Shown here piece by piece: positions 15,458-23,611 of a stretch of 56,867 bases of DNA (position 1 is the first letter of the stretch; each line of letters begins with the position of its first letter). The position numbers were made by a program, and so were the translations under genes. The stretch spans positions 1 to 56,867 of the forward strand of contig CANQHN010000017.1 of the NCBI GenBank assembly GCA_947623745.1, written 5' to 3'. The DNA comes from an uncultured Oscillospiraceae bacterium. Its GTDB lineage: Bacteria; Bacillota; Clostridia; Oscillospirales; Oscillospiraceae. The notes below the pieces were generated by a model. That model saw nothing but the letters and a program-made list of their open reading frames with translations, was not told the DNA's origin and searched no databases.

Positions 15458-16071
15458 AATGAAAGCACTCCTTTTACAATGTGATCACGGTTTTCCACGC
15501 GGCACTCCGCCGCAGTCAAAATGGCCTCGATCTCGGCCACGGCGCCGGACACCCGGTCGTTGATAACCAGGTAGTCGTAGTTTTTGACCTCCCCGATCTC
15601 CTCCCGGGCCTTTTTCAGCCGGCCCTGGATGACCTCCTCCCCGTCGGTGTTGCGGCCGTGGAGGCGGCGGGAGAGCTCCTCGAAGGAGGGCGGGGCGATA
15701 AAGATGAGGATGGCCTCCGGGCAGCGGGCGCGGACCTTGGCCGCGCCCTGGACCTCGATGTCCAGCAGCACGTCGGTCCCGGCGTCCAGCTTCTCCTGGA
15801 TGACCTTCAGGGAGGTGCCGTAGTAGTTGCCCACGTACTGGGCGTACTCCAGCAGCTCCCCGGCGGCGATCATCCGCTCGAACTCCGCCCGGCCGACGAA
15901 GTTGTAGTTCACCCCGTCCTGCTCCCCGGTCCGGGGCTCCCGGGTGGTGAAGGACACGGAGAAATACAGGTCCTCCCGCTGTCCCAGCAGCTCGGCGATG
16001 ACGGTGCTCTTGCCCACCCCGGAGGGGCCGGAGAGCACGATGAGCTGTCCGCGCTGTTTCTTCTGTGTCAT
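15454..16071 (-). CDS. gmk: Guanylate kinase
   Basis: Converts GMP to GDP, and in Firmicutes is a (p)ppGpp target. The 205-aa product has the P-loop [11 protein letters not shown], the GMP-binding segment ([19 protein letters not shown]) and the downstream R-R-L-x-x-R lid region. It overlaps remA upstream and rpoZ downstream by 4 bases each, indicating coupled translation. Confidence 0.97.
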   Translation of the reverse strand: MTQKKQRGQLIVLSGPSGVGKSTVIAELLGQREDLYFSVSFTTREPRTGEQDGVNYNFVGRAEFERMIAAGELLEYAQYVGNYYGTSLKVIQEKLDAGTDVLLDIEVQGAAKVRARCPEAILIFIAPPSFEELSRRLHGRNTDGEEVIQGRLKKAREEIGEVKNYDYLVINDRVSGAVAEIEAILTAAECRVENRDHIVKGVLSL

Positions 16072-16334
16072 GTCTCTTCCTCCTCACTGGCCGGGACGTC
16101 CTGGCCGGCGGCGCGCCCGGCCACCGTCTCCGGCTGGAGGGCCGAGAGCACCAGGCAGCCGTTGTCCATCAGCAGCACCGCCCGGGTGCGCCGGCCGTAC
16201 GTGGCGTCGATCAGGTTCCCCCGGTCCCGGACCTCCTGCACCATGCGCTTGATGGGGGCGGAGTCGGGGCTGACGATGGCGATGAGCCGCCCGGCGGACA
16301 CCATGTTCCCAAATCCGATGTTGATCAGTTTCAA
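16068..16334 (-). CDS. remA: RemA-family (DUF370) DNA-binding regulator
   Basis: RemA forms ring-like oligomers that bind DNA and activate matrix and osmoprotection genes in B. subtilis. The 88-aa product has the conserved [21 protein letters not shown]-terminus and the [12 protein letters not shown] segment thought to line the DNA-binding surface, followed by a short acidic tail. It starts at TTG 16334 with AAGGGG eight bases upstream. The yicC-remA-gmk-rpoZ order is the same as in B. subtilis. Its targets here cannot be inferred from the window. Confidence 0.92.
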   Translation of the reverse strand: MKLINIGFGNMVSAGRLIAIVSPDSAPIKRMVQEVRDRGNLIDATYGRRTRAVLLMDNGCLVLSALQPETVAGRAAGQDVPASEEEET

Positions 16335-16346
16335 GCCAAAGTCCCC

Positions 16347-17261
16347 TTACTCGATATTCTGGACCTGTTCGCGGATCTTCTCGATCTCCGCTTTTATGTC
16401 AACCACTACCCGGGTGATCTGGATGTCGCTGCACTTGGAGCCGATGGTGTTGGCCTCCCGGTTGAACTCCTGGATGAGGAAGTCCAGCTTGCGGCCCACC
16501 GCGCCGCCGGCGGCCAGCATCTCCCGCAGCTGGGCGATGTGGCTGCGCAGGCGCACCGTCTCCTCGTCCACCGCCACCTTGTCGGCGAAGATGGCCGCCT
16601 CGGTGAGGATGCGGCTCTCGTCGATCTGGGTGTTCTCCAGCACCTCCCGGAGGCGGGCCTCCAGCTTGGCGCGGTACTCCGCCACCGTCTGGGGGGAGCG
16701 CTCCTCCACCCGGGCCACCAGGGCCTCAATGGTCCCGGCCCGGCCCAGCACGTCGGCGGCCAGGCGGGCGCCCTCCTTCTCCCGCATGGCGTTGAAGTCG
16801 GCGATGGCCAGCTCCAGCACCTCCAGGAGGCGGGCCTTCATCTGCTCCGGGTCCTCCTCCCTCTTCTCCACGGTGAGCACGTCGGGGAACCGGGCCAGCT
16901 CCACCACGGAGCACTCGCCCTGGACCTTGATCCCCCCGCCCGCCTGGGCCGCCTGCCTCCAGGCCGCGGCGTGGACCTGCTGGAGAGCGGCGGCGTAGGT
17001 CTGGACCAGGGCCTCGTTGACGGTGACGGCCACGTCGTCCCCGCCGGTGCGGGTGAGGGTGACGAACACATCCACCTTCCCCCGGCCCACCCCGGACTGG
17101 ACCAGGGCCTTCATGGCGTCCTCCGCGAAGATGTAGCTGCGGGGCATCTTGACGGTGCAGTCCAGATAGCGGTTGTTCACGGAGCGCAGCTCGACGGTGA
17201 GCGCGAGCCCGTCGTCATAGTTTTTCTCTCCCCGGCCGTAGCCGGTCATGCTCTTTATCAT
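16347..17261 (-). CDS. yicC: YicC/YloC-family endoribonuclease
   Basis: YicC-family proteins are recently recognised endoribonucleases acting on RNAs. The 304-aa product begins with the hallmark MIKSMTGYGRGE and retains the LRSVNNRYLD segment and the C-terminal DUF1732 region ending in a helix. I start it at ATG 17261 rather than at 17285, as the family N-terminus begins there and a weak AAGGCGAG lies upstream. Near the C-terminus, codons GTT-GAC-ATA-AAA (16392-16403) stand out against GC-rich usage. It is the first gene of the part syntenic with B. subtilis. Confidence 0.94.
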   Translation of the reverse strand: MIKSMTGYGRGEKNYDDGLALTVELRSVNNRYLDCTVKMPRSYIFAEDAMKALVQSGVGRGKVDVFVTLTRTGGDDVAVTVNEALVQTYAAALQQVHAAAWRQAAQAGGGIKVQGECSVVELARFPDVLTVEKREEDPEQMKARLLEVLELAIADFNAMREKEGARLAADVLGRAGTIEALVARVEERSPQTVAEYRAKLEARLREVLENTQIDESRILTEAAIFADKVAVDEETVRLRSHIAQLREMLAAGGAVGRKLDFLIQEFNREANTIGSKCSDIQITRVVVDIKAEIEKIREQVQNIE

Positions 17262-17281
17262 TGTTTCCACTCGCCTTTCGG

Positions 17282-17815
17282 TCAAAACCTGTTTTTCCCG
17301 CCCGGAGCGATCCGGGGGAACAGGCCGAAGATCAGCCGGGTCAATCCCACGTCATACAGGACGAACACGGCGCTGCCCAGGGCGAACACCATCCAGGACG
17401 CGCTCAGCCAGGCCGGCACGCTGGGCAGGAACAGCCCCCGCAGCAAAAACCAGAACAGGGCCAGCACGGCGTTGAAGTACCCCAGCTTGCACACCCAGGC
17501 CAGCCACAGAGACAGCTGCTCCAGGCGGCTCTTCACCACCGGGTAGATGCCGAAGAAGGCCAGGTACAGCGCCGCCACCCCTTTGTCGGGCAGCAGGATC
17601 AGCCCCAGCACGCTGCCGGCGGCCCAGCATAGACAGCCCGCGCCCCGCCCCGCGGCCAGTACCGCCGCCAGGGGGAACAGGCCCGCGGCCGCGGCCAGCC
17701 CCAGCCGTCCGGAGGGGGCGATCCCCGCCAGCCACAGCAGAGCCAGACTCCCCGCGCTCAGCACACCCACCAGGGCGGTGCGGGCGGCGGGGCGTGAAAA
17801 GTCGTTTCGGGGCAT
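17282..17815 (-). CDS. Integral membrane protein of unknown function
   Basis: I do not recognise a family. The 177-aa product is dominated by about five or six hydrophobic segments (roughly 15-35, 38-55, 60-75, 78-95, 105-125 and 135-160) with a positively charged N-terminus (MPRNDFSRPAAR) and a basic C-terminus. It could be a small transporter component or membrane scaffold; no catalytic motif is visible. It begins one base after the DnaJ-like gene stop and ends 20 bases before yicC, so it belongs to the same transcription unit. The coding call rests on the tight operon fit and typical codon bias. Confidence 0.75.
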   Translation of the reverse strand: MPRNDFSRPAARTALVGVLSAGSLALLWLAGIAPSGRLGLAAAAGLFPLAAVLAAGRGAGCLCWAAGSVLGLILLPDKGVAALYLAFFGIYPVVKSRLEQLSLWLAWVCKLGYFNAVLALFWFLLRGLFLPSVPAWLSASWMVFALGSAVFVLYDVGLTRLIFGLFPRIAPGGKNRF

Positions 17816-17816
17816 T

Positions 17817-18437
17817 TCAGCACCGGCCCCCGCCGCAGCACATGTTCAGGCACAGCATGGTGGTGCAGCAGTCGCAGGCGTCTATCCCGCCGCCGGCAAA
17901 GCCGTAGGGCTGGTAGGCCCGCCCGCCCTGCTGGGACATGGCGTAGGCCTGGCGGTACTCCATGTTGTTGGGCTCCATCTGTACCGCCCGGGCGTAGTTC
18001 TGGGCGGCCTCGTCCAGCCAGCCCTTGCGGTAGGCGATGCTGCCGGTGAGGAAGTACCACTCCCCGTCCCGCTGGCTCACCTCGCTGAGCAGGCGCTCGG
18101 CGGTCTGGATGTCGCCGCCGTTGATCAGATTGCGCACCCGGATATAGGTGGGGTTGGAGCCGGCGCTGGAGTAGCTCTGGTAGCCCCCCTGATAGGCCTG
18201 CTGGTAGCCGCCGGAGGGCTGCTGATAGCCCTGGTAGCCGCCGCCGGCCTTGCGCTGCTTGGTGATCTGGTCGTAGGCCTCGTTGATCTCCTTCATCTTC
18301 TCCTCGGCCAGGTCGGCAAGGGGGTTGTTCTGGTAGTTGTCCGGGTGGTATTTGCGGGCCAGCTCCCGGTAGGCCTTCTTGACCTCCTCGTCGCTGGCAT
18401 CCTGGCTGACGCCCAGGACGCTGTACGGGTCTTTCAT
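17817..18437 (-). CDS. DnaJ-domain protein with a cysteine-rich tail
   Basis: The 206-aa product starts with a J domain ([20 protein letters not shown], then the HPD motif in RKYHPDN), so it should stimulate a DnaK-type chaperone. A Gly/Tyr/Gln-rich linker follows, then a tetratricopeptide-like region ([20 protein letters not shown]), and the last 20 residues contain seven cysteines (CDCCTTMLC...CCGGGRC). The tail could bind metal or undergo redox change; that is inference. The ATG at 18437 has GGAG upstream and overlaps the stop of the preceding DUF5685 gene (ATGA). It is not the general DnaJ: the G/F and zinc domains are absent. Confidence 0.88.
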   Translation of the reverse strand: MKDPYSVLGVSQDASDEEVKKAYRELARKYHPDNYQNNPLADLAEEKMKEINEAYDQITKQRKAGGGYQGYQQPSGGYQQAYQGGYQSYSSAGSNPTYIRVRNLINGGDIQTAERLLSEVSQRDGEWYFLTGSIAYRKGWLDEAAQNYARAVQMEPNNMEYRQAYAMSQQGGRAYQPYGFAGGGIDACDCCTTMLCLNMCCGGGRC

Positions 18438-19306
18438 CTGTCTGTTCTCCAAATCTTCTGTTTTTTGATCCTGTCCCAGCTGCCCTCAAAGACGGCGCGC
18501 TGGACCAGGGGAAGTCCCAGGTAGAGCACATTTTCCAGCACCGGGCCCCGGCATCCCGGCTCCAGCATGGCGTAGGCCGAGCGCATCAGGGCCAGGGACT
18601 GGTCCAGGGTGAGGGCCAGGGCCTCGTCGTCCCCCTCGGGGCCGTAGCGGTACACCAGGGGGTTGTAGGCCCCGGAGGCCTTGTCCCGCTCCAGGTCGTC
18701 CCTGGCGTCCAGCAGGTAGATCCACCGGCCCAGGTGGTACAGCAGCAGGCGCACCGGCCGGTCCCGGCCCGCCTCCCCCGTGGCGGGGGCGGCGGCCTGG
18801 AGCAGCTGGGCGAACGCGTCCGCCGGGCGGTCCAGGGAGGGGCACTTGTCCCGCTCCAGCCCGCTCAGGCGCTCCAGCTGTTCCCGCACCGCCCGGTCGA
18901 ACTCCGGGCGGCTTTCGGCGGCCCGCCGGTAGGCCCCCCGGAGCAGGAGCGACAGCAGCCGGGCGGGCAGGCCCTTGAAAAAGCCCTCGTCCGCTACGCT
19001 GTCCCGCAGCTTCCACCAGGCCAGGATCACGCTCTCCTCTGCGGCCAGGTCCAGCGCCTGCGAGTCCTGGCACATGGGCTGTCTGAGCAGGGGGTTGGCG
19101 TGGCACCGGCCCAGGCAGGGGGTGAAGCTCCCCTCCTCCGGGGCGAGCAGCAGGGCCAGAAAGGTGAAGTCGTAGTTGAGCAGCAGGGGGGCCAGCAGGC
19201 CGCAGCGGCGGCGCATGGCCCGGCACAGGCCGCAGTAGGTGGCGCGGTACAGGTCGAAGTCCTTGCACTTCAGCTCCCCCCGCACCGGCCGGACATAGCC
19301 GAACAT
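18434..19306 (-). CDS. DUF5685-family protein of unknown function
   Basis: The 290-aa product begins [17 protein letters not shown] and carries CGLC and several further cysteines (CLGRC, PMC, DKC, PGC), followed by a largely helical region. A conserved-looking stretch [20 protein letters not shown] is Asp-rich. No signal peptide is seen. Its ATG overlaps the rseC-like stop and its stop overlaps the DnaJ-like start (both ATGA), indicating coupled translation of three cysteine-rich proteins. A biochemical role is unknown; Asp-rich helical character is reminiscent of isoprenoid synthase folds, but I cannot support that further. Confidence 0.82.
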   Translation of the reverse strand: MFGYVRPVRGELKCKDFDLYRATYCGLCRAMRRRCGLLAPLLLNYDFTFLALLLAPEEGSFTPCLGRCHANPLLRQPMCQDSQALDLAAEESVILAWWKLRDSVADEGFFKGLPARLLSLLLRGAYRRAAESRPEFDRAVREQLERLSGLERDKCPSLDRPADAFAQLLQAAAPATGEAGRDRPVRLLLYHLGRWIYLLDARDDLERDKASGAYNPLVYRYGPEGDDEALALTLDQSLALMRSAYAMLEPGCRGPVLENVLYLGLPLVQRAVFEGSWDRIKKQKIWRTDR

Positions 19307-19719
19307 CAGGCCGTCTGGGAGCGGATGACGAACTCCGGGCGCTGCTGGCTGGACACATAGCGGTTGAGGAGCACCGCCGGGACGAAGCCCGCCAGCACCC
19401 CCAGGCCGCCCATGCCGATGGAGGCCAGCTCCCCCAGCCCCAGGGCCCCGCCCAGCAGGTAGCCCAGCACCAGGAAGATGCAGGGCAGCACCCACACCAC
19501 CACAGCGATACGGATGGAGCTGCCGGCGATGCTGTCCACCTCCACCACCTGACCCACCCGGGCGCCCCGGGCGTTGGAGGCCAGGGCGAGCAGCTCCTCG
19601 GGGGGCTGCTGGCCGCAGTTGCCGCAGTTATCGCAGTTTTTACAGTTGGTCTGGCGCAGGAGGGCCACCTGGGCCACGTCCTCACTGACCAGTTTTTTCA
19701 CAATGGCGCTCTGACTCAT
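19306..19719 (-). CDS. RseC/SoxR-reducing-system family membrane protein
   Basis: RseC-family proteins are inner-membrane partners of the Rsx/Rnf electron-transfer machinery. The 137-aa product has an N-terminal domain with the cluster CKNCDNCGNCG, a short beta region (VGQVVEVDS), then two transmembrane helices (~72-93 and ~98-116). No rnf genes are nearby. The ATG has GGAGG upstream; it starts 32 bases after cdaR and overlaps the next gene by 4 bases. Confidence 0.86.
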   Translation of the reverse strand: MSQSAIVKKLVSEDVAQVALLRQTNCKNCDNCGNCGQQPPEELLALASNARGARVGQVVEVDSIAGSSIRIAVVVWVLPCIFLVLGYLLGGALGLGELASIGMGGLGVLAGFVPAVLLNRYVSSQQRPEFVIRSQTA

Positions 19720-19751
19720 AGTCTGCCCCCTCCCAAGGGCCTGAAAGGACC

Positions 19752-20984
19752 TCAGCTGATATTGACGACGACGGAGTACTCCCCGATGACGCCCACGTTC
19801 TGCGGGGCGTTGAGGTAGACGGTGGCCTTCACAGGCAGGCCGCCGGTGGCGGTCACGTCCGACAGGTCGGCCACGATGCGGAACTGGCTGGAGTCCAGCT
19901 GTTCCAGGTCCGCCTCATGGCCGCGGACCACCACGGAGCGCACCAAGGTGACGATCTCCGCACTGCGGCCGGGGGGCACGTTGATGACCTCGATATTGTC
20001 CACATTGATGGTGCGGGTCGCCAGGTCGTCGATGGTCACGGTCACCGTGGCCTGGGCGATGCCGCTGACGTTCTCCAGGCGGGGATCCAGGTCGATGGTG
20101 AAGGTGAACGCCTTGGTGCCCACCACCTGGGCCAGATTCACGCTGCCCAGGGAGATGCTCTCCAGGCCCTCCATGTCGGCCTCCTCGCCGGAGACGGTGA
20201 TGGTCTCGGGGAAGATGATGACCTTGCCCTCCACGTCCTCCGCCGTGGCGCCGCCGCCGTCGATAAATCCGACGGTGAGGGGGATATCCCGGACCACCAC
20301 GATGGGCAGGGTGACGTAGACGGTCTCAACACTCAGCTTCACGTCCAGGTCGGTGAGCGGGTTGCCCTGGGGGTCCAGCAGGGTCAGCGGCACGTCGCCC
20401 GCCACCCGCTGGGTCAGGTTCTCGCCGGTGATGACCGCCTCCACCCCGGCCACCTGGCTGACCTGGTCAGCCGAGCCGCTGATGGTGACGGACTCCTCAC
20501 TGACGGACCACTGGCCGGCCTGATACCCGTCGGCGATGCTGCCCTGGAGCCGCGGCTGGATGGGGAAGGTGCTGGCGGTCAGCCGGCCCACCGTCACGGT
20601 GATGTCGGTGGGGTCGCGCTCCACGCCGGTCAGGTCGGCGGCGGTGACGTTGGAGGGGTAGTTGATGGTGTAGCCCAGGGGGAACTCCCCCTCCCCGGAC
20701 AGCCGGGACACGTCCACGGTGACGTTCAGGCTGCCCTGGCGCAGGCGCTCCAGCACGCTCAGCTGGGCCTCGATCCGGAGGGTGACGGAGTCCCGGGAGA
20801 CGGACTTGATGGTGAGGCCCTGCTCCTCCAGCACCCGCTCGCCGCTGAGGACCACGGGGATATTCCGGAAGGTCTGGGTCTGGCTGTAGTCCACGGTCTC
20901 CCGCACGAAGATCCAAAAGATAGTGGCCATCAGGACGGAGAGCAGCATATACAGCCATTTGCTGTCCTTCAGCTTCTGTATCAT
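19752..20984 (-). CDS. cdaR: CdaA regulatory protein CdaR (YbbR repeats)
   Basis: CdaR modulates the diadenylate cyclase CdaA from the extracytoplasmic side. The 410-aa product has one N-terminal transmembrane helix (WLYMLLSVLMATIFWIFV) followed by about four beta-rich YbbR repeats. Its ATG overlaps the cdaA stop (ATGA). The cdaA-cdaR pairing is standard in Firmicutes; the glmM that usually follows is absent here and replaced by the rseC-like gene. Confidence 0.94.
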   Translation of the reverse strand: MIQKLKDSKWLYMLLSVLMATIFWIFVRETVDYSQTQTFRNIPVVLSGERVLEEQGLTIKSVSRDSVTLRIEAQLSVLERLRQGSLNVTVDVSRLSGEGEFPLGYTINYPSNVTAADLTGVERDPTDITVTVGRLTASTFPIQPRLQGSIADGYQAGQWSVSEESVTISGSADQVSQVAGVEAVITGENLTQRVAGDVPLTLLDPQGNPLTDLDVKLSVETVYVTLPIVVVRDIPLTVGFIDGGGATAEDVEGKVIIFPETITVSGEEADMEGLESISLGSVNLAQVVGTKAFTFTIDLDPRLENVSGIAQATVTVTIDDLATRTINVDNIEVINVPPGRSAEIVTLVRSVVVRGHEADLEQLDSSQFRIVADLSDVTATGGLPVKATVYLNAPQNVGVIGEYSVVVNIS

Positions 20985-21871
20985 TCCTCGTCCCCCTCCT
21001 TCCCGGCCCGGCCGAAGAGCAGGTCAGACAGGGCCTGGGCGAAGCCGCGCTTCTCGCTCTGGGCCTGGTCGGCTATCAGCTCGTTGCGCAGCAGGCGGTC
21101 CAGGGTCTCCGGGGCCAGGTGCCGCTTGAGCATCCCGCCCACGGCGGCGGAGATGGAGCCCGTCTCCTCCGACACGATGACCACCACCGCGTCGGAGTGC
21201 TCGCTCATGCCGATGCCCGCCCGGTGGCGCATCCCCAGATCCCGGCTGATGCTCACGCTGTTGGACATGGGGAGCATACACCCCGCGGCGACGATGCGCC
21301 CGTTCCGGACGATCACCGCCCCGTCGTGGAGGGGGGCCTTGTTCCAGAAAATGTTCTTCAAAAGCTCGCTGGACACGGAGCAGTCCAGGGCGGTGCCGGT
21401 CTTGATCACATCGTCCAGCAGGTGCTGGCGCTCAAAGACCATCAGCGCGCCCACCTTGTCCCGGGACATGGAGGCGTAGGCCTCCACCGTCTCGGAGATG
21501 GCCTGGTCCAGATCGTGGGGCTGGGAGCTCTGCTGGAAGATGCCGCTGATGCCCAGGCTGCTGCCCATGCGCTCCAGGGCGCGCCGCAGCTCCGGCTGGA
21601 ACAGCACCACCAGGATCACGCCGCCCCACTCCAGGACCCGGTTGAGTAAGTAGTTGGTGGCGTACAGCCGGAAGAAGTAGCACACGAACATCGCCACCAG
21701 CAGGATCACCACGCCCCGCACCAGGCGGCCGGCGCTGGTCTTGCGCGCCACCCACAGCAGCCGGTAGAGGATGATGGAGATCAGCAGGATATCGAATATG
21801 TCGTTGATCCGAATGGTACTCAACAAGCTGCTGCCGGATTCCAGCAGCCGCTGCACCACTGCCAACTCCAT
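20981..21871 (-). CDS. cdaA: Membrane diadenylate cyclase CdaA (DAC domain)
   Basis: CdaA makes c-di-AMP from two ATP, controlling potassium and osmolyte balance and cell-wall homeostasis. Three N-terminal transmembrane helices occupy residues ~20-90, followed by the DisA_N catalytic domain with the signature DGAVIVRNGRI and the RHRAGIGMSEHSDA motif. The length of 296 aa is slightly above the Bacillus protein. It is the first gene after the sigma-A promoter at 21906-21934 and heads the 18-gene co-directional run. The ribosome-binding site (GTGGTGAT) is weak. Confidence 0.96.
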   Translation of the reverse strand: MELAVVQRLLESGSSLLSTIRINDIFDILLISIILYRLLWVARKTSAGRLVRGVVILLVAMFVCYFFRLYATNYLLNRVLEWGGVILVVLFQPELRRALERMGSSLGISGIFQQSSQPHDLDQAISETVEAYASMSRDKVGALMVFERQHLLDDVIKTGTALDCSVSSELLKNIFWNKAPLHDGAVIVRNGRIVAAGCMLPMSNSVSISRDLGMRHRAGIGMSEHSDAVVVIVSEETGSISAAVGGMLKRHLAPETLDRLLRNELIADQAQSEKRGFAQALSDLLFGRAGKEGDEE

Positions 21872-21905
21872 GGTATCACCACTTTCATAATAAGCCTATT
21901 TTAAT

Positions 21906-21934
21906 ATTATACGATATTCAGCCGGGATTGGCAA
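21906..21934 (-). promoter_or_regulatory. sigma-A-type promoter upstream of cdaA
   Basis: Minus-strand TTGCCA (21929-21934) and TATAAT (21906-21911) are 17 bases apart, 34 bases before the cdaA ATG. Its first 14 bases, TTGCCAATCC then GGC, closely resemble the promoter at 53266-53294. Confidence 0.8.
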
Positions 21935-21990
21935 CATGTTCCCCCGGATTTCAAAATGAATTTTTCATGAATTGCGCCCCGTCAGAGGAC

Positions 21991-22026
21991 AAAAAATCCC
22001 CCGAAACCACAGAGGTTTCGGGGGAT
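21991..22026 (-). terminator. Rho-independent terminator of the desulfurase-like gene
   Basis: A perfect 13-bp stem ATCCCCCGAAACC / GGTTTCGGGGGAT with a 5-base loop is followed on the minus strand by a T-tract, 17 bases after the stop codon of the gene ending at 22043. Confidence 0.93.
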
Positions 22027-22042
22027 CAGAGCCCGTCCGGCG

Positions 22043-23161
22043 TCACAGCAGGCGGCCCATCTCCTGCAGGAACCGCTGCACGTCTGTCCGGGCGGTGAAG
22101 GCGGACACGCTGGCACGCACCGTGCCCGTGTCCAGGGTTCCGGCGCTGCGGTGGGCCAGGGGGGCGCAGTGGAGCCCGGCCCGCACGGCCACGCCCCGCT
22201 CCGACAGGGCCTGGCCCAGCTCCTCGCAGTCCCGGCCGGCCACGCGGAAGGACAGCACCCCGGCCTGAGCGGAGGGGTCCGGGGCGCGGAACACCTCCGC
22301 CCCCTCCAGCCGCGCCAGACCGGCCGCCATCTGGTCCAGCAGGGCGTCCTCCCGGGCGCGGATGCGCTCCGGCCCCCGCTCCCGGACGAACCGCAGGCCC
22401 TCCAGCAGCCCGGCGATGCCGGGCATGTTGTGGGTGCCCGCCTCCAGCCGGTCGGGGAGGAAGTCCGGCATCTCCTGCTGCAGGGAGAGGCTGCCCGTCC
22501 CGCCGCAGAGCAGCGGCCGGGTCTGGGCGGCGCACAGCAGAAGCCCGGTGCCCTGGGGGCCGTAGAGCCCCTTGTGGCCCGGCATGGCCACGAAGGCCGC
22601 CCCCCAGCCCTCCAGGGACACCGGCAGGCACCCGGCGGACTGGGAGGCGTCCACGATCAGCGGCACCCCCCGCGCCCGGCACAGGGCCGCGATGTCCTCC
22701 ACCGGCAGCACGAAGCCGAACACGTTGGACACGTGGGTGGTGATGACGGCGGACACCTCCGGGCCGATGAGCCGCGCAAAGGCCGCCAGGGCCGCCTCCC
22801 GGTCAAACAGGGGGCCGGCGGCTGTTTTCACCGTCACGTCCCCTATGGCGTGGAGGGGCCGGGTGACGGCGTTGTGCTCCCAGCCGGAGATCACCACCGT
22901 GTCCCCCGGCCGGACCAGGGAGCGGATGGCCAGGTTCAGGGCGTGGGTGGCGTTGAAGGTGAACACCACCTGGTCCGGGTCGTGGACGCCGAACAGCTCC
23001 GCCGCCAGCTCCCGGCAGTCGAAGGCGGTCCGGGCCGCCGCCATGGCCCACCGGTGGCCCCCCCGGCCGGGGGTGGTCATGCCGCGGATCGCGCCGGCCG
23101 CAGCGGCGGCCACGGCGGGAGGCTTTTGCAGCGTGGTGGCCGCGCTGTCCAGATAGATCAC
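22043..23161 (-). CDS. Cysteine desulfurase family protein (class V aminotransferase fold)
   Basis: PLP enzyme predicted to release sulfur or selenium from cysteine or selenocysteine. The 372-aa product has the opening IYLDSAATT, the His-containing SGWEHNAVTRP, the PLP Lys in MPGHKGLYGPQGTG and a C-terminal Cys in RAGLHCAPLAH that fits the persulfide-carrying position. It belongs with the EF2568-like subgroup rather than the IscS/SufS housekeeping enzymes, judging from overall motifs. The GTG start at 23161 overlaps the DUF3343 stop (GTGA) with GGGAGG six bases upstream, so the two are made together. No iscU or sufBCD is near. Confidence 0.9.
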   Translation of the reverse strand: MIYLDSAATTLQKPPAVAAAAAGAIRGMTTPGRGGHRWAMAAARTAFDCRELAAELFGVHDPDQVVFTFNATHALNLAIRSLVRPGDTVVISGWEHNAVTRPLHAIGDVTVKTAAGPLFDREAALAAFARLIGPEVSAVITTHVSNVFGFVLPVEDIAALCRARGVPLIVDASQSAGCLPVSLEGWGAAFVAMPGHKGLYGPQGTGLLLCAAQTRPLLCGGTGSLSLQQEMPDFLPDRLEAGTHNMPGIAGLLEGLRFVRERGPERIRAREDALLDQMAAGLARLEGAEVFRAPDPSAQAGVLSFRVAGRDCEELGQALSERGVAVRAGLHCAPLAHRSAGTLDTGTVRASVSAFTARTDVQRFLQEMGRLL

Positions 23162-23412
23162 ATCAGCACCTCCCGATAGCTCCCGTCCCCGGCGGTGATA
23201 AAGATCTTCTTCGGGTCCAGCCCCACCCGGTGCAGCACCTGCAGGGCCGCGGTCAGGCTGCGCTGGGACACCTTCACCGAGTGGCTGCACCCCTCCCCCG
23301 CGATGCTCTTGGGGGAGCGCAGGATATGGGCAGTGATGCCCGAGCGCTCCAGCGCGGCGGCGGTGCGCTGGGCGTAGGTCAGGGATCTGCATTGAAACAG
23401 ATAGTAGAGCAT
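23158..23412 (-). CDS. DUF3343 (putative Se/S carrier) protein
   Basis: Small 84-aa protein starting MLYYLFQCRSLTYAQR and ending GSYREVLM, matching the DUF3343 family annotated as a putative selenium/sulfur carrier. A Cys near residue 8 and another in GEGCSHS are candidate sulfur-handling residues. The ATG at 23412 with AAAGGA upstream is preferred to longer frames. It is coupled to the downstream desulfurase-like gene by a 4-base overlap, suggesting donor-acceptor partnership. No clear own promoter was found in the divergent gap. Confidence 0.85.
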   Translation of the reverse strand: MLYYLFQCRSLTYAQRTAAALERSGITAHILRSPKSIAGEGCSHSVKVSQRSLTAALQVLHRVGLDPKKIFITAGDGSYREVLM

Positions 23413-23537
23413 AGCATGATTCCTTTCGGTGTGCGAGAGGGCGTCTGCCCTCATGGTCATGGTATGCGCCCGGCCCGTCCCAGGTACCGGGGCGGCCAGC
23501 TATCCATTTTTTGCAGAAGTCGATGAAAAAAGCATAT

Positions 23538-23566
23538 TTGACGGCGGGAGGAAATCCTTTTATGAT
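23538..23566 (+). promoter_or_regulatory. Strong sigma-A-type promoter of the Gfo/Idh/MocA gene
   Basis: TTGACG (23538-23543) and TATGAT (23561-23566) with a 17-base spacer, 46 bases ahead of the ATG at 23612. One of the best promoter matches in the window. Confidence 0.85.
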
Positions 23567-23611
23567 ATTAGCAACAGGATATCACACCATTTTTACAAGG
23601 AGGTCCCACAG

